Counted from the first letter of the stretch, positions 39,213-52,665 are shown. The stretch: DNA of 64,000 nt from Siphonodentalium dalli (GCA_032622095.1 CP136066.1:150738224-150802223); one strand, 5' to 3'. Numbers and translations are program-made. The notes: generated by a model from the letters alone, not told the origin.

Positions 39213-42200
39213 ATGTCGACTTATTGGCTACCCGAGCAGGGGAAATCTGCACAGATCTTCGCAACCTTAGCGGTTGGTTCGGCGTTTAAATATGCAGTAT
39301 CATTCTGGATGCACAGGAATTACAAACAAACATACAGAAAAGTAGGGGTCGTGTCTGGCCTATTGTTATATCCGGTGAAATCGTTCCGAGGAATCTCTCT
39401 CAGTGAAGCGAGATGTACGAAGCTCGGAATATCAAAGAACGGTGCTGTCGACAGGTATATATACCGTTGTCATGGGTTTGAAAGTTGCATAACAATATTA
39501 TGACTCTTAGCATAAATGTGTATGATTTCTACACAATATGTGTTACATTTATTCTAAAACAAGATATGACATATGCCGGTGGAATTTCGTCAACGTTGAA
39601 TATGAGTGAATATGTGAGTGTATCATAGTTATCAGGTTATTAGATGATATATAATTTTTATTGGAGACACAAAACTCGTAAAGAACAAAACCTTGGCAGA
39701 AACTTTCAAATTTGTTATCAACTCTGCATGTTTGTGTAAAAACTGAAGAGCACATAATTGTGCAGCACAAACTTTTAAAGCTGCTACCATATTTTTTAAT
39801 ATGGTAGCTTTTGTGATGATTAACAGTGTCTCAAAAGAACATATCTCATCTACTAACTATAATATTATCACACATTCACTCATATTCAATGTTGAGAATA
39901 TTCCACCGACACATATATGCTATGTGTCATTTCTGCACAATTTTGTTAAAGATAAAATGTAACACATATTGTGTAGAATTTAATCATATTTGTTTTAGGA
40001 GTGATATTATTATATTATGCCATTGTTCACCTTGCTGTTTGTTATACTCTCTGTATCAGCCACATGGGCCTCGGATTGGACACAGCTATAGCAGCTAGCA
40101 CAAAGTCATGGTCATATTGAAAGTATACAAAGCATAATTTGTATACATGCAGATTGTTAGATCATGTCATGAATTTCTACACTGGCTACGCCCGTAGAGA
40201 TCACATTACACCCGTTCAAACCCATGCCAACTTAATGATGTTTTGATATGTTATGATGGGGAACGTTATAACATTTAACAAATTATGCAGGAAATAGATT
40301 TCTTTGTTAAAACTTGTTCCTTGATAATCCATTTCGCCATATATAGGGGGGAGGTCCCAGCTGCAGATTTCACAATTTGCTGTGACATTTGTGAGCCGAT
40401 ATCGCAATACACATTGAACTGATTACACGGGAAACATTGTAAGCGCAAAGTAAACTGGCTCACCAGAGTCTAAATAATTCAATCTATATCTGTGACCACC
40501 GACAGAGTGTGTCGTTAATAACGAGTAAAATATAAATAAGACAAATCTAAATTAAAATCGAGCTCGCCGCTTTAACACAAACGCATCGTTATCATACGTA
40601 TAATATCAATAGAGATGTGTTTGTGAAAGTGGCGCTCCAGTTTTTAATTTATTATTTTATATTTTTTATTTTATTTTATATACGTGTCTGGGACCTTCAC
40701 CTATAATGTGAAATACATCATTAATAAGGAGCATGTATTAACTAACAAATATATTACTTACATGGATTTGTTTTTTCAATTTTATTAATTTTCCTGTTAG
40801 AACATCAAAATGTTTCCACGTGTTTAACTGGTGGAGTATGATCTCTAGCCAGAGTAGAGGCTCATGGCATGATATATTAATGCCGTACCATCAAGCACGC
40901 GCGATCAAACTCAATTTTTAACTCAGCAATGTGAGGGTCTTTGGAGACATATTTTGTGTTTATGTCACAGTTATTTTTTACTATTTCATCATGCAAACTC
41001 AAAATTATTTTACAGCCAAGCATCTGTATAAAATATGAACAAGACACCATCTCATCGCCACAACGCGACATGTTAATGTTAATGATGTATCTATATAATG
41101 TAATTCCTTCTTTGCTTCGCCTAGAATCTTAAGATATAATTTCGGATATGATACATGTAATGTAATATTGGATTGTAACTATATTATTCTTTCTAGTGTG
41201 TGTTATTATGTATATACATGTAATTACTGTAAGTTCCTATATAGAGACCTTTAGCAAAATAACTATTACGATTAAGGAGAGGATATATTGTCCTATAGTA
41301 AGGCGGACACCATCACAATTTACCTACGATGGTTAATTGATGATACGTCATATGCCCCACTATATTCATTACACATATATTTGAAGGAAAGAGTAATGTG
41401 TGTCTCTTTTATATCCCATGTTCTTATCCGTGCGTTAAACACCACGCGGATAATGTTAGAGCGTCCCCAAGCAGGACCGATGTCACATCCTTGACACATG
41501 CATCTGCACAAAATTAAATTGAGTGGCGTATATTTCGTCTCACATAAGAACCAGCATGCGTCAAGATCTAATTGTGGCCCTATACTGGCAGAATATTGTC
41601 CGTATCCGTAATCGTATTCGTGATTTTGCGAAAGGTCTCTATATTCTGAACAAACAACTCGAACGTTCTCATTTGTAAATAGTTTATGTACGTTTTCTCA
41701 TGTCCCATCAATCATTCATGGCTGAGAATAATAAATCATCTCGGGGTTGGTTTGTTTGGGCTTATTGTTGTTTTACTCGCTGTATAATGACATGTTGCGA
41801 CGTTGTCAGTTTTAATGATGTATATATATATAGGTAAGATCATGACCATGGTTATACAGGGACCCAAATGCTCTCACAGTTGGCGAATGTGCACACACAA
41901 ACAGTCTGTAAAAGATCACCACCAATTCAAAAGAACATGGAGAATTAGATAAACTTTGTTCAAATATTGTAGTCTGAATATATATTTTAGAATATTGTTC
42001 AATGCTTTGACCTTTCCAATGTTTCACCTAATGCGCATAAGTTTGACCATTAATAAGTGGACAATCCGTACCTAAATTTTCATTAATTAATGGTCAATCT
42101 TGCAACGTGAGCTTGGGATTGACCACTAAATCACGACATATACAGATAATCCTGCATGTCTGAAGCCTGAAGCCTGAAGGGTAATAACTCTATAAAGAAT

Positions 42201-45200
42201 GTTCCTTTACTAAATAACGGCGATTTGTATGAGAAATTGCAACACCACAATAGATCAACTCTGGTGAAATATAAGTCAAATTCTTCTATTGGGTGGGTGG
42301 GCTTGGGCTAGGCATCGGTTACTCTCTTTAAAAACACTTCTTCAAATATTTCCGTTATTTCGTCAAAAACACTTCTTCAAATATCTCCGTTATTTAGTTA
42401 ATTAAAATTAAATTGATCCCTTAAACATTGATTAGCGTTAATGGACAATCGACCACGCGTGATTGCGATTGACCATATATTAATGGCCTGTTTGGGTTCC
42501 GATTGTTCATTTAAAAATGGCCAATCCTTAGAGAATTGCCTGAATGTTTACAGTCAAGATTTTATTAAACTTTGTACTTAAGAACAGTGTCAATCTTTTT
42601 TTGTAGCCGCACTATAGTTGTAGATCATGCCATGAATCTCTACTCTGGCTAACGCCCGTAGAGATCATATTCCAATTTCCACCAGTACAAAACCTTGGAA
42701 CTTTTTGATGTTTTGACAGGAACCCTTATAAAGTCGAAAAATAACGCGGGGAATATATTTCGTAGTTATTATCTGTTCATGAATAATATACTTCACTGCA
42801 CGTGAAGGTCCCAATTTTTTTTGCGATGTCTGCTCACAAAAGTCACAGGAAAGCATCCATTTCAAGTTGGGTCCTTCACCTATACATTAACAAGGAACAT
42901 GTAATAACTAAGAAATATATTCCCGGCGTTATTTTATGACTTTATAAAGCTACCTGTCAAAACTTCAAAAAGTTCCAATGTTTTGTACTAGTGGAATATG
43001 ATCTCTACGGGCGTTAGCCAGAGTAGAGATTGATGGCATGATCTAGTACTCGTTGGTGATACATGTAGTTGTAATACAGACTTTTATTTTATTTCGCTTT
43101 AATCCTGATCGAAGGCTTTGGGTCCCTTTAATCAATTATATGTATTCTAAACCCTCAACGATGAGCAGTTATTCCCTAGGAAATTTTCAGATAATAAGTT
43201 CAACAAAAGTACATATAACTTATTATCTGAACATTTCACTCAATAAATAGGCCCTCTGAACAGGGGGGGGGGTCTGGAAAAAAATTGCACATATAGGGCC
43301 CAAAAAGTTTTTTTCCGGCCTCAATGGACCCACCACCCCATTTTTGCAAAAAAAATATTTTTTTCCTCCAAAATTTTGGTGACCCACCCCCCGTTTCTCA
43401 TGTTTTTATCAAAATTTCAGAGGTTTTTTTAGCCGTTCTTCAATAACTGTGTTAACTGCCTTACTAATTGGTAAACACAGATCAGAAAAACGAAAAATAT
43501 ACTGTATTTCCATGTGTTTCCTGGTGCTTTCAGTATCTAACAACAATATTAATTAAGCATTGTGTAGGTACACTATATGTCACAAATTGTCCTAGACCCC
43601 ATTATAGCCTTAATATATCGAGTGTGTTGTGTCTGACAGAGAACACTGGCCAGTGTAAATAGTGGCAAACAGGTCAGCGGTTCCACAATTATATGTGCAT
43701 GATCAAAGAACTCTTTAGTCTTACCCAACGGGATGGGGTGGGGAGGGGAATTGTTTTTTGGTTATGTATACACATAGATATATAGTTATTATACTGCCCG
43801 ATATTAGTCGGCGGGTATATAGTTGACGTCTCGAGCCGTCTGTCCGTACAAACATTTTGAATTTTAACTCAAGTGTCAGTTCATGTACCTTTATAGTATT
43901 TTAGTTTCGTCTTATTGAGCAGTAAAGCTCCCAGATGAAGTTCGGAAATTCAATGAGAATAGCGTCACCTTCATTTGGGATTGTCTGAGCAGTAAACAGT
44001 AATGTCATTCATCATAACCGATTCAGTTTTATTTGGATAATTGTTGCAAATTAACATTACTTGCAATCATTCAAGATGAGAAATAACCAGAAGGAATGAA
44101 TTTGATTACATGCCAGAACAAGACAGTATTTCAGACATTAGAAATTTATGAGATACCCTTTTCAATTTCATGTTATGCAGCAATCAGGTTAATGATATCT
44201 ACTAGTAGTCATCATTGAGTATTCACCATGTAGTATCCAATTTGTGATAAGAGTTTTTTTGTTTTATTACTTTTATTCAGATAATACAACTGGGTAATAT
44301 ATTAATTTTGTTACTAAATATTTCTTCCGTTGATCATAAGTTTCCTGAACGTTAATACGGTGGTCCACTGTGAAGTGGTCCGGGATACTGTGAAATCCAG
44401 AATGTTGCTAAATCTGAGGCTAAAGAGTCACTTTAGCTGCCTATATAGCCCTATACCAACAAGCATGGTACTAACATGCTTACAAACAACATTACATGGT
44501 CAGTACTTGTAAATTGTTTGAAAAAAACCCATTTTGGAAAAAATTTACAAGCACCATTTTTTCCGCCTCTGGACCACCCACCCACCCCGGCCCTATATAT
44601 GGAATTTTTTTGCAGACCCCCCCCCCCTGCTCTGAACTGGTATTATCAGTCGTTTGCTTATATTACAAGTACATCCCTCCAAATCAATAATGTACCATTC
44701 TGATGCACACTTTTAAAACTTTTAGTATAGAAATGGTTCATTTCATGGTTAATGATATATTTTATGTCTTGAATATGCAAGTACGGTAGAAACCGCATAT
44801 CCCATGTAAGTTAATTCATGTAATAACTATGCAATTGAATATCGAAATTTGTGGTTGATGTTTCTTTCCGTATTATATAGGCACTGGGTGGTCGCACAGA
44901 CAAATGCTACTGGAACTTACGTCACACAGAGGCAGGAACCCACAATGGCACTTGTGGATATGCATATTTGTGGCAACAATTTGCAAATGGATGCACCTGG
45001 CATGGATACCTTGACAATACCGATATCTCCACCAATCAGCGAATCTCAGAAGAGCCGTGTCACGTGAGTTATATTAATTACATTTAAAGGCACACCTTCG
45101 TTACGTAATAATATGTTCTAATTAAACCACAAAGTTCGTCATGTTTATCGTATCTTATATTAAATACCATTGCAAAAAGTTCTAATGCCTCAAAAGATAG

Positions 45201-48200
45201 ATATATTGAAAACAATTCAATACCACATGTTTGTTTTATTGACGAAGTACCGATGTTTATTCTGAATTAATCTCTTTTCGTTTTGATCCAGAAATTAATC
45301 GTTTGCTCGTACGTAAATCCAGAACAAACACAGCTACGCGCAATGCATTGTGAAAGAACTCGGGAAGTTGTGAATTGATTAGTTAGTATATTTGATTGAT
45401 TGGAGGCACCCCATGTCTACAGTATGATGTGTTCATTGATTGTACGTGAACAAATAACAGGTTTTTTTTCCATCGAAATTGCCATGTTACGATCGGAATG
45501 AGACATTGATCTGTCCCACGACTCAGAGCATGCTTGAAAATCGGTCCGGATTTTTTCATATATCGTTAATTTATTAACTGTATACAACTGTCAATGGATG
45601 GATATCAATATAATGATGTTTTAGTTTAAACATATTTATTAAACTAAATTCAGCTTAAAGGATCGTGGCACAATTTACACGTACAGTTGCTCCTCTCCCA
45701 ACAGAATATTACCAAACAAAATGATAACAAAATACTATAAAAAAAATACATTATAGCATTCTAGAACATTGTAGAGTATCACCGAAAACGTTAATTTCAG
45801 TCGATTTCGGCCATTCTGGCGGCCATTCAAGAAGGTTTATTATTCAAAATATGTCCTATAAGTATATGTCATTTGGATATATGTTGATTTAGTCTAAAGT
45901 CGTGCAAAATGTACCGTCTATAGGGAATATTTGATATTATTCGATACTGACGACCATTTGGGACACCATCTTGATTGACAAATTTGACTCACGGTGGATT
46001 TTGGATATGTTATTTTGTAGTCATTACCGCGTCGAATGACACCTGAATCGCTTCAGTAATTCAGCTCTTCTGGGACCGATGCTATATCGAGCAGACTTAC
46101 TTAGTGGGACAAGTTCCGGATCACTTTAGTCGGTCTTATCGAGGCGCACAAATCTACATACATATAATATATACATGATTGTGTAGGAGGTTTAAGGATG
46201 TATTCTTGATTCAAGACCAATTTACTTATTATTTAGATTATATTGTATAACATAGCATGTTTGGAACAAGAAGTGCTACAATAAATATGCTATATTTTGT
46301 TCGATATTGAACTTTCTATGCAGTTATTTCATACCGTTTCGGTCTTTAGAGGGGGATCAATAATTATTTGTTAAGTTTTCAATAACAAATTATATTTATT
46401 CGTCCCGTTTACAGGTCATATTTTATTTTCAACATTGTTTTAATGGAACAACGCAGAATTAAACGCTGCTTTTTATGTCGTTATTTGAGGTTGGGAACCA
46501 TGAATGTACCTTTTAAGACCGCGATTTTCTCGTAGTAATAATAATAATAATGTTTTGTGCAGGGTCAAAGTTGACACAATTGACGCCCTTGACTGTGGAG
46601 ATGAAGCCGCTCGCTGGGTTCAGAAATTCCTGAAGAGAGATGACATCAGACTGCATTGCTCCCCGTCATCGATGGAGAAACGAGATTCATCTCAGGCCAA
46701 GAAAGATTGGGTTCATGCTGCCAAACCCGGCGATCTGGTAAGATTCATGCTGCCAAACCCGGCTATCTGGTAAGATTCATGCTGCCAAACCCGGTGATCT
46801 GGTAAGATTCATGCTGCCAAACCCGGTGATCTGGTAAGATTCATGCTGCCAAACCCGGCGATCTGGTAAGATTCATGCTGCCAAACCCGGCGATCTGGTA
46901 AGATAAACCCGGCGATCTGGTAAGATAATGCGCGATAGTTGCACACTGAATGCTGGCAGCAACGTGGCTAGATGTCGTCTGCTTTGTGGTGTCCAGCTTA
47001 GAATTTCCAATTGCACCACCCATGGATGATTAACATTCCCAACCCAAGGAAACTTTAATTGCACCCATGGATGATTAACATTCCCAACTAAAGGAAAATT
47101 TAATTACACCCATGGATTTTTAACATTCCCAACTCAATGAAACTTTAATTGCACCCATGGATTTTTAACATTCCCAACTCAAGGAAACTTTAATTGCACC
47201 CATGGATGATTAACATTCCCAACTCAAGGAAACTTTAAGTGCATCCATGGATGATTAACATTCCCAACTCAAGGAAACTTTAATTGCACCCATGGATGAA
47301 TAGCATTCCCAACTCAAGGGAACTTTAATTGCACCCATGGATGAATAATATTCCAGACTCAAGGAAACTTTAATTGCACCCATGGATGATTAGGATTCCC
47401 AACTCAAGGAAACTTTAATTGCACCCATGGATGATTAACATTCCCAACTCAAGGAAACTTTAATTGCACCCATGGATGAATAGCATTCCCAACTCAAGGG
47501 AACTTTAATTGCACCCATGGGTGAATAACATTCCAGACTCAATGAAACTTTAATTACACCCATGGATGATTAACATTCCCAACTCAAGGAAACTTTAATT
47601 GCACCCATGGATGATTAACATTCCCAACTCAAGGAAAATTTAATTACACCCATGGATTTTTAACATTCCCAACTCAAGGAAACTTTAATTGCACCCATGG
47701 ATTTTTAACATTCCCAACTCAAGGAAACTTTAATTGCACCCATGGATGATTAACATTCCCAACTCAAGGAAACTTTAAGTGCATCCATGGATGATTAACA
47801 TTCCCAACTCAAGGAAACTTTAATTGCACCCATGGATGATCAACATTCCCAACTCAAGGAAACTTTAATTGCACCCATGGATGATCAACATTCCCAACTC
47901 AAGGAAACTTTAATTGCACCCATGGATGAATAGCATTCCCAACTCAAGGGAACTTTAATTGCACCCATGGGTGAATAACATTCCAGACTCAATGAAACTT
48001 TAATTACACCCATGGATGATTAACATTCCCAACTCAAGGAAACTTTAATTGCACCCATGGATGATTAACATTCCCAACTCAAGGAAACGTTAATTGCACA
48101 CATGGATGAATAACATTCCCAACTCAAGGAAACATTAAGTGCACCCATGGGTGATTAACATTCCCCAACTCAGGAAACTTTAATTGCACCCATGGATGAA

Positions 48201-51200
48201 TAACATTCCCAACTCAAGGAAACTTTAATTGCACCCATGGATGAATAACATTCCCAACTCAAGGAAACTTTAATTGCACCCGTGGATGAATAACATTCCC
48301 AACTCATGGAAACTTTAATTGCACCCATGGATTAATAACATTCCCAACTAAAGGAAACTTTAATTGCACCCATGGATGATTAACATTCCCAACTCAAGGA
48401 AACTTTAATTGCACCCATGGATGAATAACATTCCCAACTCAAGGAAACTTTAAGTGCACCCATGGATGATTAACATTCCCAACTCAAGGAAACTTTATGT
48501 GCACCCATGGATGATTAACATTCCCAAATCAAGGAAACTTTAAGTGCACCCATGGATGATTAACATTCCCAACTCAAGGAAACTTTAAGTGCACCCATGG
48601 ATGATTAACATTCCCAACTCAAGGAAACATTAAGTGCACCCATGGATGATTAACATTCCCAACTCAAGGAAACTTTAATTGCACCAATGGATGATCAACA
48701 TTCCCAACTCAAACGAAACTTTAATTGCACCCATGGATGATTAACATTCCCTACTCAAAGAAACTTTAATTGCACCCATGGATGATTAACATTCCAGACT
48801 CAAGGAAACTTTAATTGCACAAATGGATGAATAACATTCCCAACTCAAGTAAACTTTAATTGCACCCATTGATGAATAACATTCCCAACTCAAGGCAACT
48901 TTAAGTGCACCCATGGATGAATAACATTCCCAACTCAAGGAAACTTTAATTGCACCCATGGATGAATAACATTCCCAACTCAAGGAAACTTTAATTGCAC
49001 ACATGGATGAATAACATTCCCAACTCAAGGAAACTTTAATTGCACCCATGGATGATTAACATTCCCAACTCAAGGAAACTTTAATTGCACCCATGGATGA
49101 ATAACATTCCCAACTCAAGGAAACTTTAATTGCACCCATGGATGATTAACATTCCCAACTCAAGGCAACTTTAAGTGCACCCATGGATGAATAACATTCC
49201 CAACTCAAGGAAACTTTAATTGCACCCATGGATGAATAACATTCCCAACTCAAGGAAACTTTAATTGCACACATGGATGAATAACATTCCCAACTCAAGG
49301 AAACTTTAAGTGCACCCATGGATGATCAACATTCCCAACTCAGGGAAACTTTAATTGAACCCATGGATGAATACCATTCGCAACTCAAGGAAACTTTAAT
49401 TGCACCCTTGGGTGATCGACATTCCCAACTTAAGGAAACTTTAATTGCACCCATGGATGATTAACATTCCCAACTCAAGGAAACTTTAATTGCACCCATG
49501 GATGATTAACATTCCCAACTCAGGGAAACTTTAATTGCATGACACACACATGAGTTGGACCTGATACTTCAAATTGTCCAATTGGTCATAAACTTCAAAC
49601 ATAACATCACCAATTGTTGGAAATTCACAACTTATGGCCATTCTAGAATGATATTTCGATTGTTAGCAGAAATATATTCGATATCTGGTCCATAAACGGT
49701 ATAACAATATAAAAACAGTATCAGCATATTTTCTGTCAAAAAATTTCAAACACTAATGATAAGCGAAATAACTGAGTCGCGGCCATTTTAGATCCATCCA
49801 GCCCCCATCCAGCCCCCATTCCGTGGTTTAAGTGCTATAGGTCAAATTCCTGGAGGTTCATTCGACATATGAAGTTTTGAATATTCACGAATTACGCATA
49901 TGGAAGGCAGCTCCAGAACTTTGACCTGTGGCACTTAAACCACGGAATGGGGACTGGATGGATCCAATATGGCCGCGACTCAGTGATATCGCATGTTGAA
50001 TCATGTTTCCGCCTGTTTATTTTATTACTAAATTTCGGGATTACACAACCCCCATCCATCCTGGTCGTCACGAGTCCCTGACTAGGGCTGGTGGACATTA
50101 TAATTTGTCTCGGGCAACATCGGGGATACTTGGAGATTTGATACCTATAGATGTCAATTTGAACCCCGAGACGGCTGCCGGAGTCCGAGCCAAATCAGAA
50201 TTAGCCATATGTTTAGATACATGCAAATGGATGTCCAAAATGTTGAAGATGTCATTTCATTAAATTCATACAAGTCAACGAATAGGATCCTCCATTTTCA
50301 GACGGCGTTTTCGGATTTCTGCTCATACATGATAATGTCCGATGCTTCCGTCGATGAATTGAATAAGAGGCTGGATACACCAGTCACAGCTGCTAACTTC
50401 AGACCAAACATTCTCGTCAAGGGATGCAAAGCTTTCGGCGAGGTATGTTGCATGGTTACACCCATGCTAGAGGGGTTTCACTAAGAGGAACAAAATATAG
50501 GGAGTTATTTAATACTCAAGTCGAGCTAAGGGGTCATTATATGGGAGCGGTCTATGGTGAATTTTGTGACGCTATATATACCACACACAGCTGGCTATTG
50601 GTCACCTCGGTTATGAATTATGTCGTCTGCCAATCGGGGATATAGAGCCACTATAAACTAAAAAAGAAAAAGAAACTTTCTAAGGAAGTTTCTAAAGAAA
50701 CTAACAAAAAACTTGTTAACTTGATACTTTTCAGAGGAGATGGGACCTAAGCAGAATGAGGTCCCCCAGAGGGTGAATTTAGTTATGTTAGCCTGCTGTG
50801 ATGGTAGTATCACTACATTCACCCTCCGTGGATCTCATTCCGCAAATTTCCGGTACCATGTTGTGAGGCCTGATCTTGGACCGGAATTTCCATCAATTCA
50901 ATGAATCTCACAGATGCATGCATTCCCTGCAGGAGTAATTTATGTATTTTTCAACCTATTTTGACCGCAAATAACATAAATATTTCATTGAATTTTCAAA
51001 TAATAATAATGTGTAATAATATAAGTATCTCCAGAGTATATAAAGTACGCACCTTCATCAGCCTATTTATATCATAAAAGGGCCAAAATCTTTGCCTCAA
51101 GTTATCCTATTAAACTATTAAACCGCTCATTTTTCCAGGACGAGTGGAAAGAAATCAAGATTGGATCAGCTTCGTTCCGACAACTGGATTCATGTACAAG
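39213..51200 (+). CDS. MTARC: Mitochondrial amidoxime reducing component (MOSC family), 5' exons 1-5
   Basis: mARC proteins are outer-mitochondrial-membrane molybdenum-cofactor enzymes that, with cytochrome b5 and its reductase, reduce N-hydroxylated compounds. Exons: 39213-39454, 44881-45063, 46563-46737, 50302-50442, 51139-51200, all with GT-AG borders and matching phases, about 267 residues. The N-terminus carries a hydrophobic anchor (SAQIFATLAVGSAF, then KYAVSFW) and GLLLYPVKSFRGISLSEARC, the mARC/MOSC signature. Exon 2 has VTQRQEP, exon 3 DCGDEAARWVQKFLK, exon 4 SDASVDELNKRL with NFRPNI, exon 5 DEWKEIKIGSASFRQLDSCT. Human mARC1 is 337 residues, so roughly 70 C-terminal residues are missing. 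The molybdenum-binding cysteine (Cys273 in human) would fall just after exon 5. Those exons were not found up to 64 kb. Introns 1, 3 and 5 are full of repeats; otherwise the frame is intact. Confidence 0.9.
39527..39981. repeat. ~455 bp inverted-repeat MITE in MTARC intron 1
   Basis: Left TCTACACAATATGTGTTACA pairs with TGTAACACATATTGTGTAGA at the right end. The arms also share CATTGAATATGAGTGAAT. A smaller hairpin (GCTACCATATT...AATATGGTAGC) sits at its centre near 39780-39810. Confidence 0.8.
40160..40874. repeat. MITE copy 1 (GATCATGCCAT family), MTARC intron 1
   Basis: It starts GATCATGTCATGAATTTCTA and ends TAGAGGCTCATGGCATGAT. The arms match those of the compact copy at 42623-43043, but about 290 bp of extra sequence separates them. 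It is older and more diverged than the second copy. Confidence 0.78.
41239..41644. repeat. ~405 bp MITE with TATAGAGACCTTT ends
   Basis: TATAGAGACCTTTAGCAAAA followed by ATAACTATTACGATTA at 41239 is answered by TAATCGTATTCGTGA and TTTTGCGAAAGGTCTCTATA at 41610-41644. The terminal repeats are about 35 bp. No ORF. Confidence 0.78.
42623..43043. repeat. MITE copy 2 with TA target duplication
   Basis: A 421 bp foldback with arms of about 190 bp, starting GATCATGCCATGAATCTCTA and ending TAGAGATTGATGGCATGATC. It is flanked by TA on both sides (42621-42622 and 43044-43045). A TA duplication fits Tc1/mariner-mobilised MITEs. It lies in MTARC intron 1. Confidence 0.85.
46706..46930 (+). repeat. 32 bp tandem repeat across the exon 3 splice donor
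   Basis: The exon 3 end (ATGCTGCCAAACCCGGCGAT then CTG|GTAAGA) is copied in tandem every 32 bp, giving donor GTs at 46738, 46770, 46802, 46834, 46866, 46898 and, after a shortened 22 bp unit, 46920. Every copy keeps CTG|GTAAGA. Only the first donor joins in phase to exon 4; reading past it meets TAA at 46771, and because 32 is not a multiple of three, donor 2 would shift the frame. Confidence 0.95.
46985..49540. repeat. 45 bp satellite, ~56 copies, in MTARC intron 3
   Basis: The unit contains AACTTTAATTGCACCCATGG and ATGATTAACATTCCCAACTC and repeats with an almost exact 45 bp period. Larger periods are visible: a variant with ATTCCAGACTCAATG recurs 450 bp apart (about 47530 and 47980), and a block with the ATGGATTTTTAAC variants recurs 540 bp apart. 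Because 45 is a multiple of three, one minus-strand frame stays open for up to 87 codons as a repeated 15-residue phrase; I see no reason to call it a gene. Confidence 0.95.
49771..49984. repeat. ~214 bp MITE in MTARC intron 3
   Basis: ACTGAGTCGCGGCCATTTTA at the left is matched by the inverted GGCCGCGACTCAGT at 49971-49984. The arms share CCATTCCGTGGTTTAAGTGC and its complement over about 60-70 bp. It starts soon after the satellite and ends about 320 bp before exon 4. Confidence 0.85.
50751..50843. repeat. Small hairpin in MTARC intron 4
   Basis: Arms GCAGAATGAG then CAGAGGGTGAAT and ATTCACCCTCCG then CTCATTCCGC pair around a ~33 bp loop with a few mismatches. Probably a decayed short MITE. 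Confidence 0.6.
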
Positions 51201-51469
51201 GTACAATGTATATTCATGAGAATAGCCAGGCTGAGCCACACGTGCGTGTAACTTGTAACGTGTGCCGGGCCAGCACCCGTGGTTCAAACTGTTGTTGGTA
51301 AGATATCACAAAACATGCCAAATGTGCGATGGGCGCAAGTTTTGGCAGCTCCAGTGAGTGCATTCTAGTTATGTTATACGTTGGATACAAAACTTGTAAA
51401 TGGCTGTATAGTGCATGTACGTGCAGACGGCCTGATAACTCAATTCGGGTGACCGGTTACGGAGTGTTT

Positions 51470-52665
51470 TTCCAAAGACCCATAACTCCGAAGGTCCGAT
51501 TCTCCGAAGGTCAGATTCTCCGACGCCCCGATTCTCCGAAAGCCCATAACTCCGAAGGCCTATAACTCCGAACGCCCATAACTCCGAACGCCCATAACTC
51601 CGAAGGTCTATAACTCCGAAGGGCCGATTCTCCGAAGGTCCGATTCTCCGAAGATAATGTTTTATCGCTTATTAAATAGTGTACAGTCCAGTGGTGGAGT
51701 CAATTGGGCCCTAGGGAAGACCGCCCACAAAAAACATGTCTAATGTCATGTAAACGTCCGGAAATCCCTCCTAGGCATTCAAATATTCACAGTGTTCCTG
51801 CCCAGGGTAGCCCCCGGACCAACGATTGGGGGCGACCCCTCCCATGCATGCGCTCCCCAAATCAGGCCTTCGTGATATGCTTTCGGCATATCATATGCAT
51901 GATATATCCCCCACATATATGCTAATTAATGTGCACCCCTAAATGGGAACCCTGGCTCCGCCACTGGTGTGCACCGGGTATATTATAACGAAACGCTGCA
52001 AGAATGTCAGAGTAGCCTAACATGCACAGGGGCGAACGGGGGCCAAAGGGGCAGAACTCGCCCTTTTTCTCGCCCCTGTACATTTTACTCTGGCATCTCA
52101 TGGGCCAACGTAACGTTATAGTATCTGGTGTATAGTCAGTGCATGGCGGGCCAGGATTCCCATTTAGGTGGGGGCAGTAGAAAAGGTTTGAATATTTTGA
52201 TGCCCCATGAACGATGTCCGGGCGTTTACATGACATTGGACATGTTTTGGTAGGGGCCCATATTGTCTGAAATAGCAAGTAGAGGTTTAATGGGGGCAGT
52301 AGGAATTTTGGGACCCCTTGGCTTCGCCACTGGACTGTACACTATTTAGTAAACGATAATACCCCGATAAAACAAAATCTTCGGAGAATCGGACCTTCGG
52401 AGAATCGGACCTTCGGAGTTATGGGCCGTCGGAGAATCGGCCCTTCGGAGTTATAGGTCTTCGGAGTTATAGGTCTTCGGAGAATCGGCCCTTCGGAGTT
52501 ATGGGCTTTCGGAGAATCGGATCTTCGGAGTTATGGGCCGTCGGAGAATCGGATCTTCGGAGTTATGGGCCGTCGGAGAATCGGGTCTTCGGAGTTGTGG
52601 GCCGTCGGAGAATCGGGTCTTCGGAGTTGTGGGCCTTCGTAGTAATAGGTCTTCGGAAAATCGGT
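51470..52665. mobile_element. Foldback element of CTCCGAAG repeats
   Basis: The left arm (51473-51655) is a run of CCATAACTCCGAAGG and CGATTCTCCGAAGG units. The right arm (52378-52662) is the reverse complement, CTTCGGAGTTATGGGCC and CTTCGGAGAATCGG. Inside these are paired unique segments, AAATAGTGTACAGTCCAGTG (51676) against CACTGGACTGTACACTATTT (52330), then a third nested pair around ATGTCATGTAAACGTCCGG. No transposase ORF. It lies downstream of MTARC exon 5, probably in intron 5. Confidence 0.85.

Noticed and set aside
48786-49049. Minus-strand ORF of a repeated 15-residue phrase
   Set aside because: The 45 bp satellite period is a multiple of three, so an open frame is expected by chance. 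It is intronic and lacks gene context.
46985-49540. Possible CRISPR array
   Set aside because: The units are contiguous 45 bp repeats without unique spacers, in a eukaryotic intron.
50003-50263. Possible extra MTARC exon
   Set aside because: Its translation does not match mARC, and exon 3 joins directly in phase to exon 4 at 50302.
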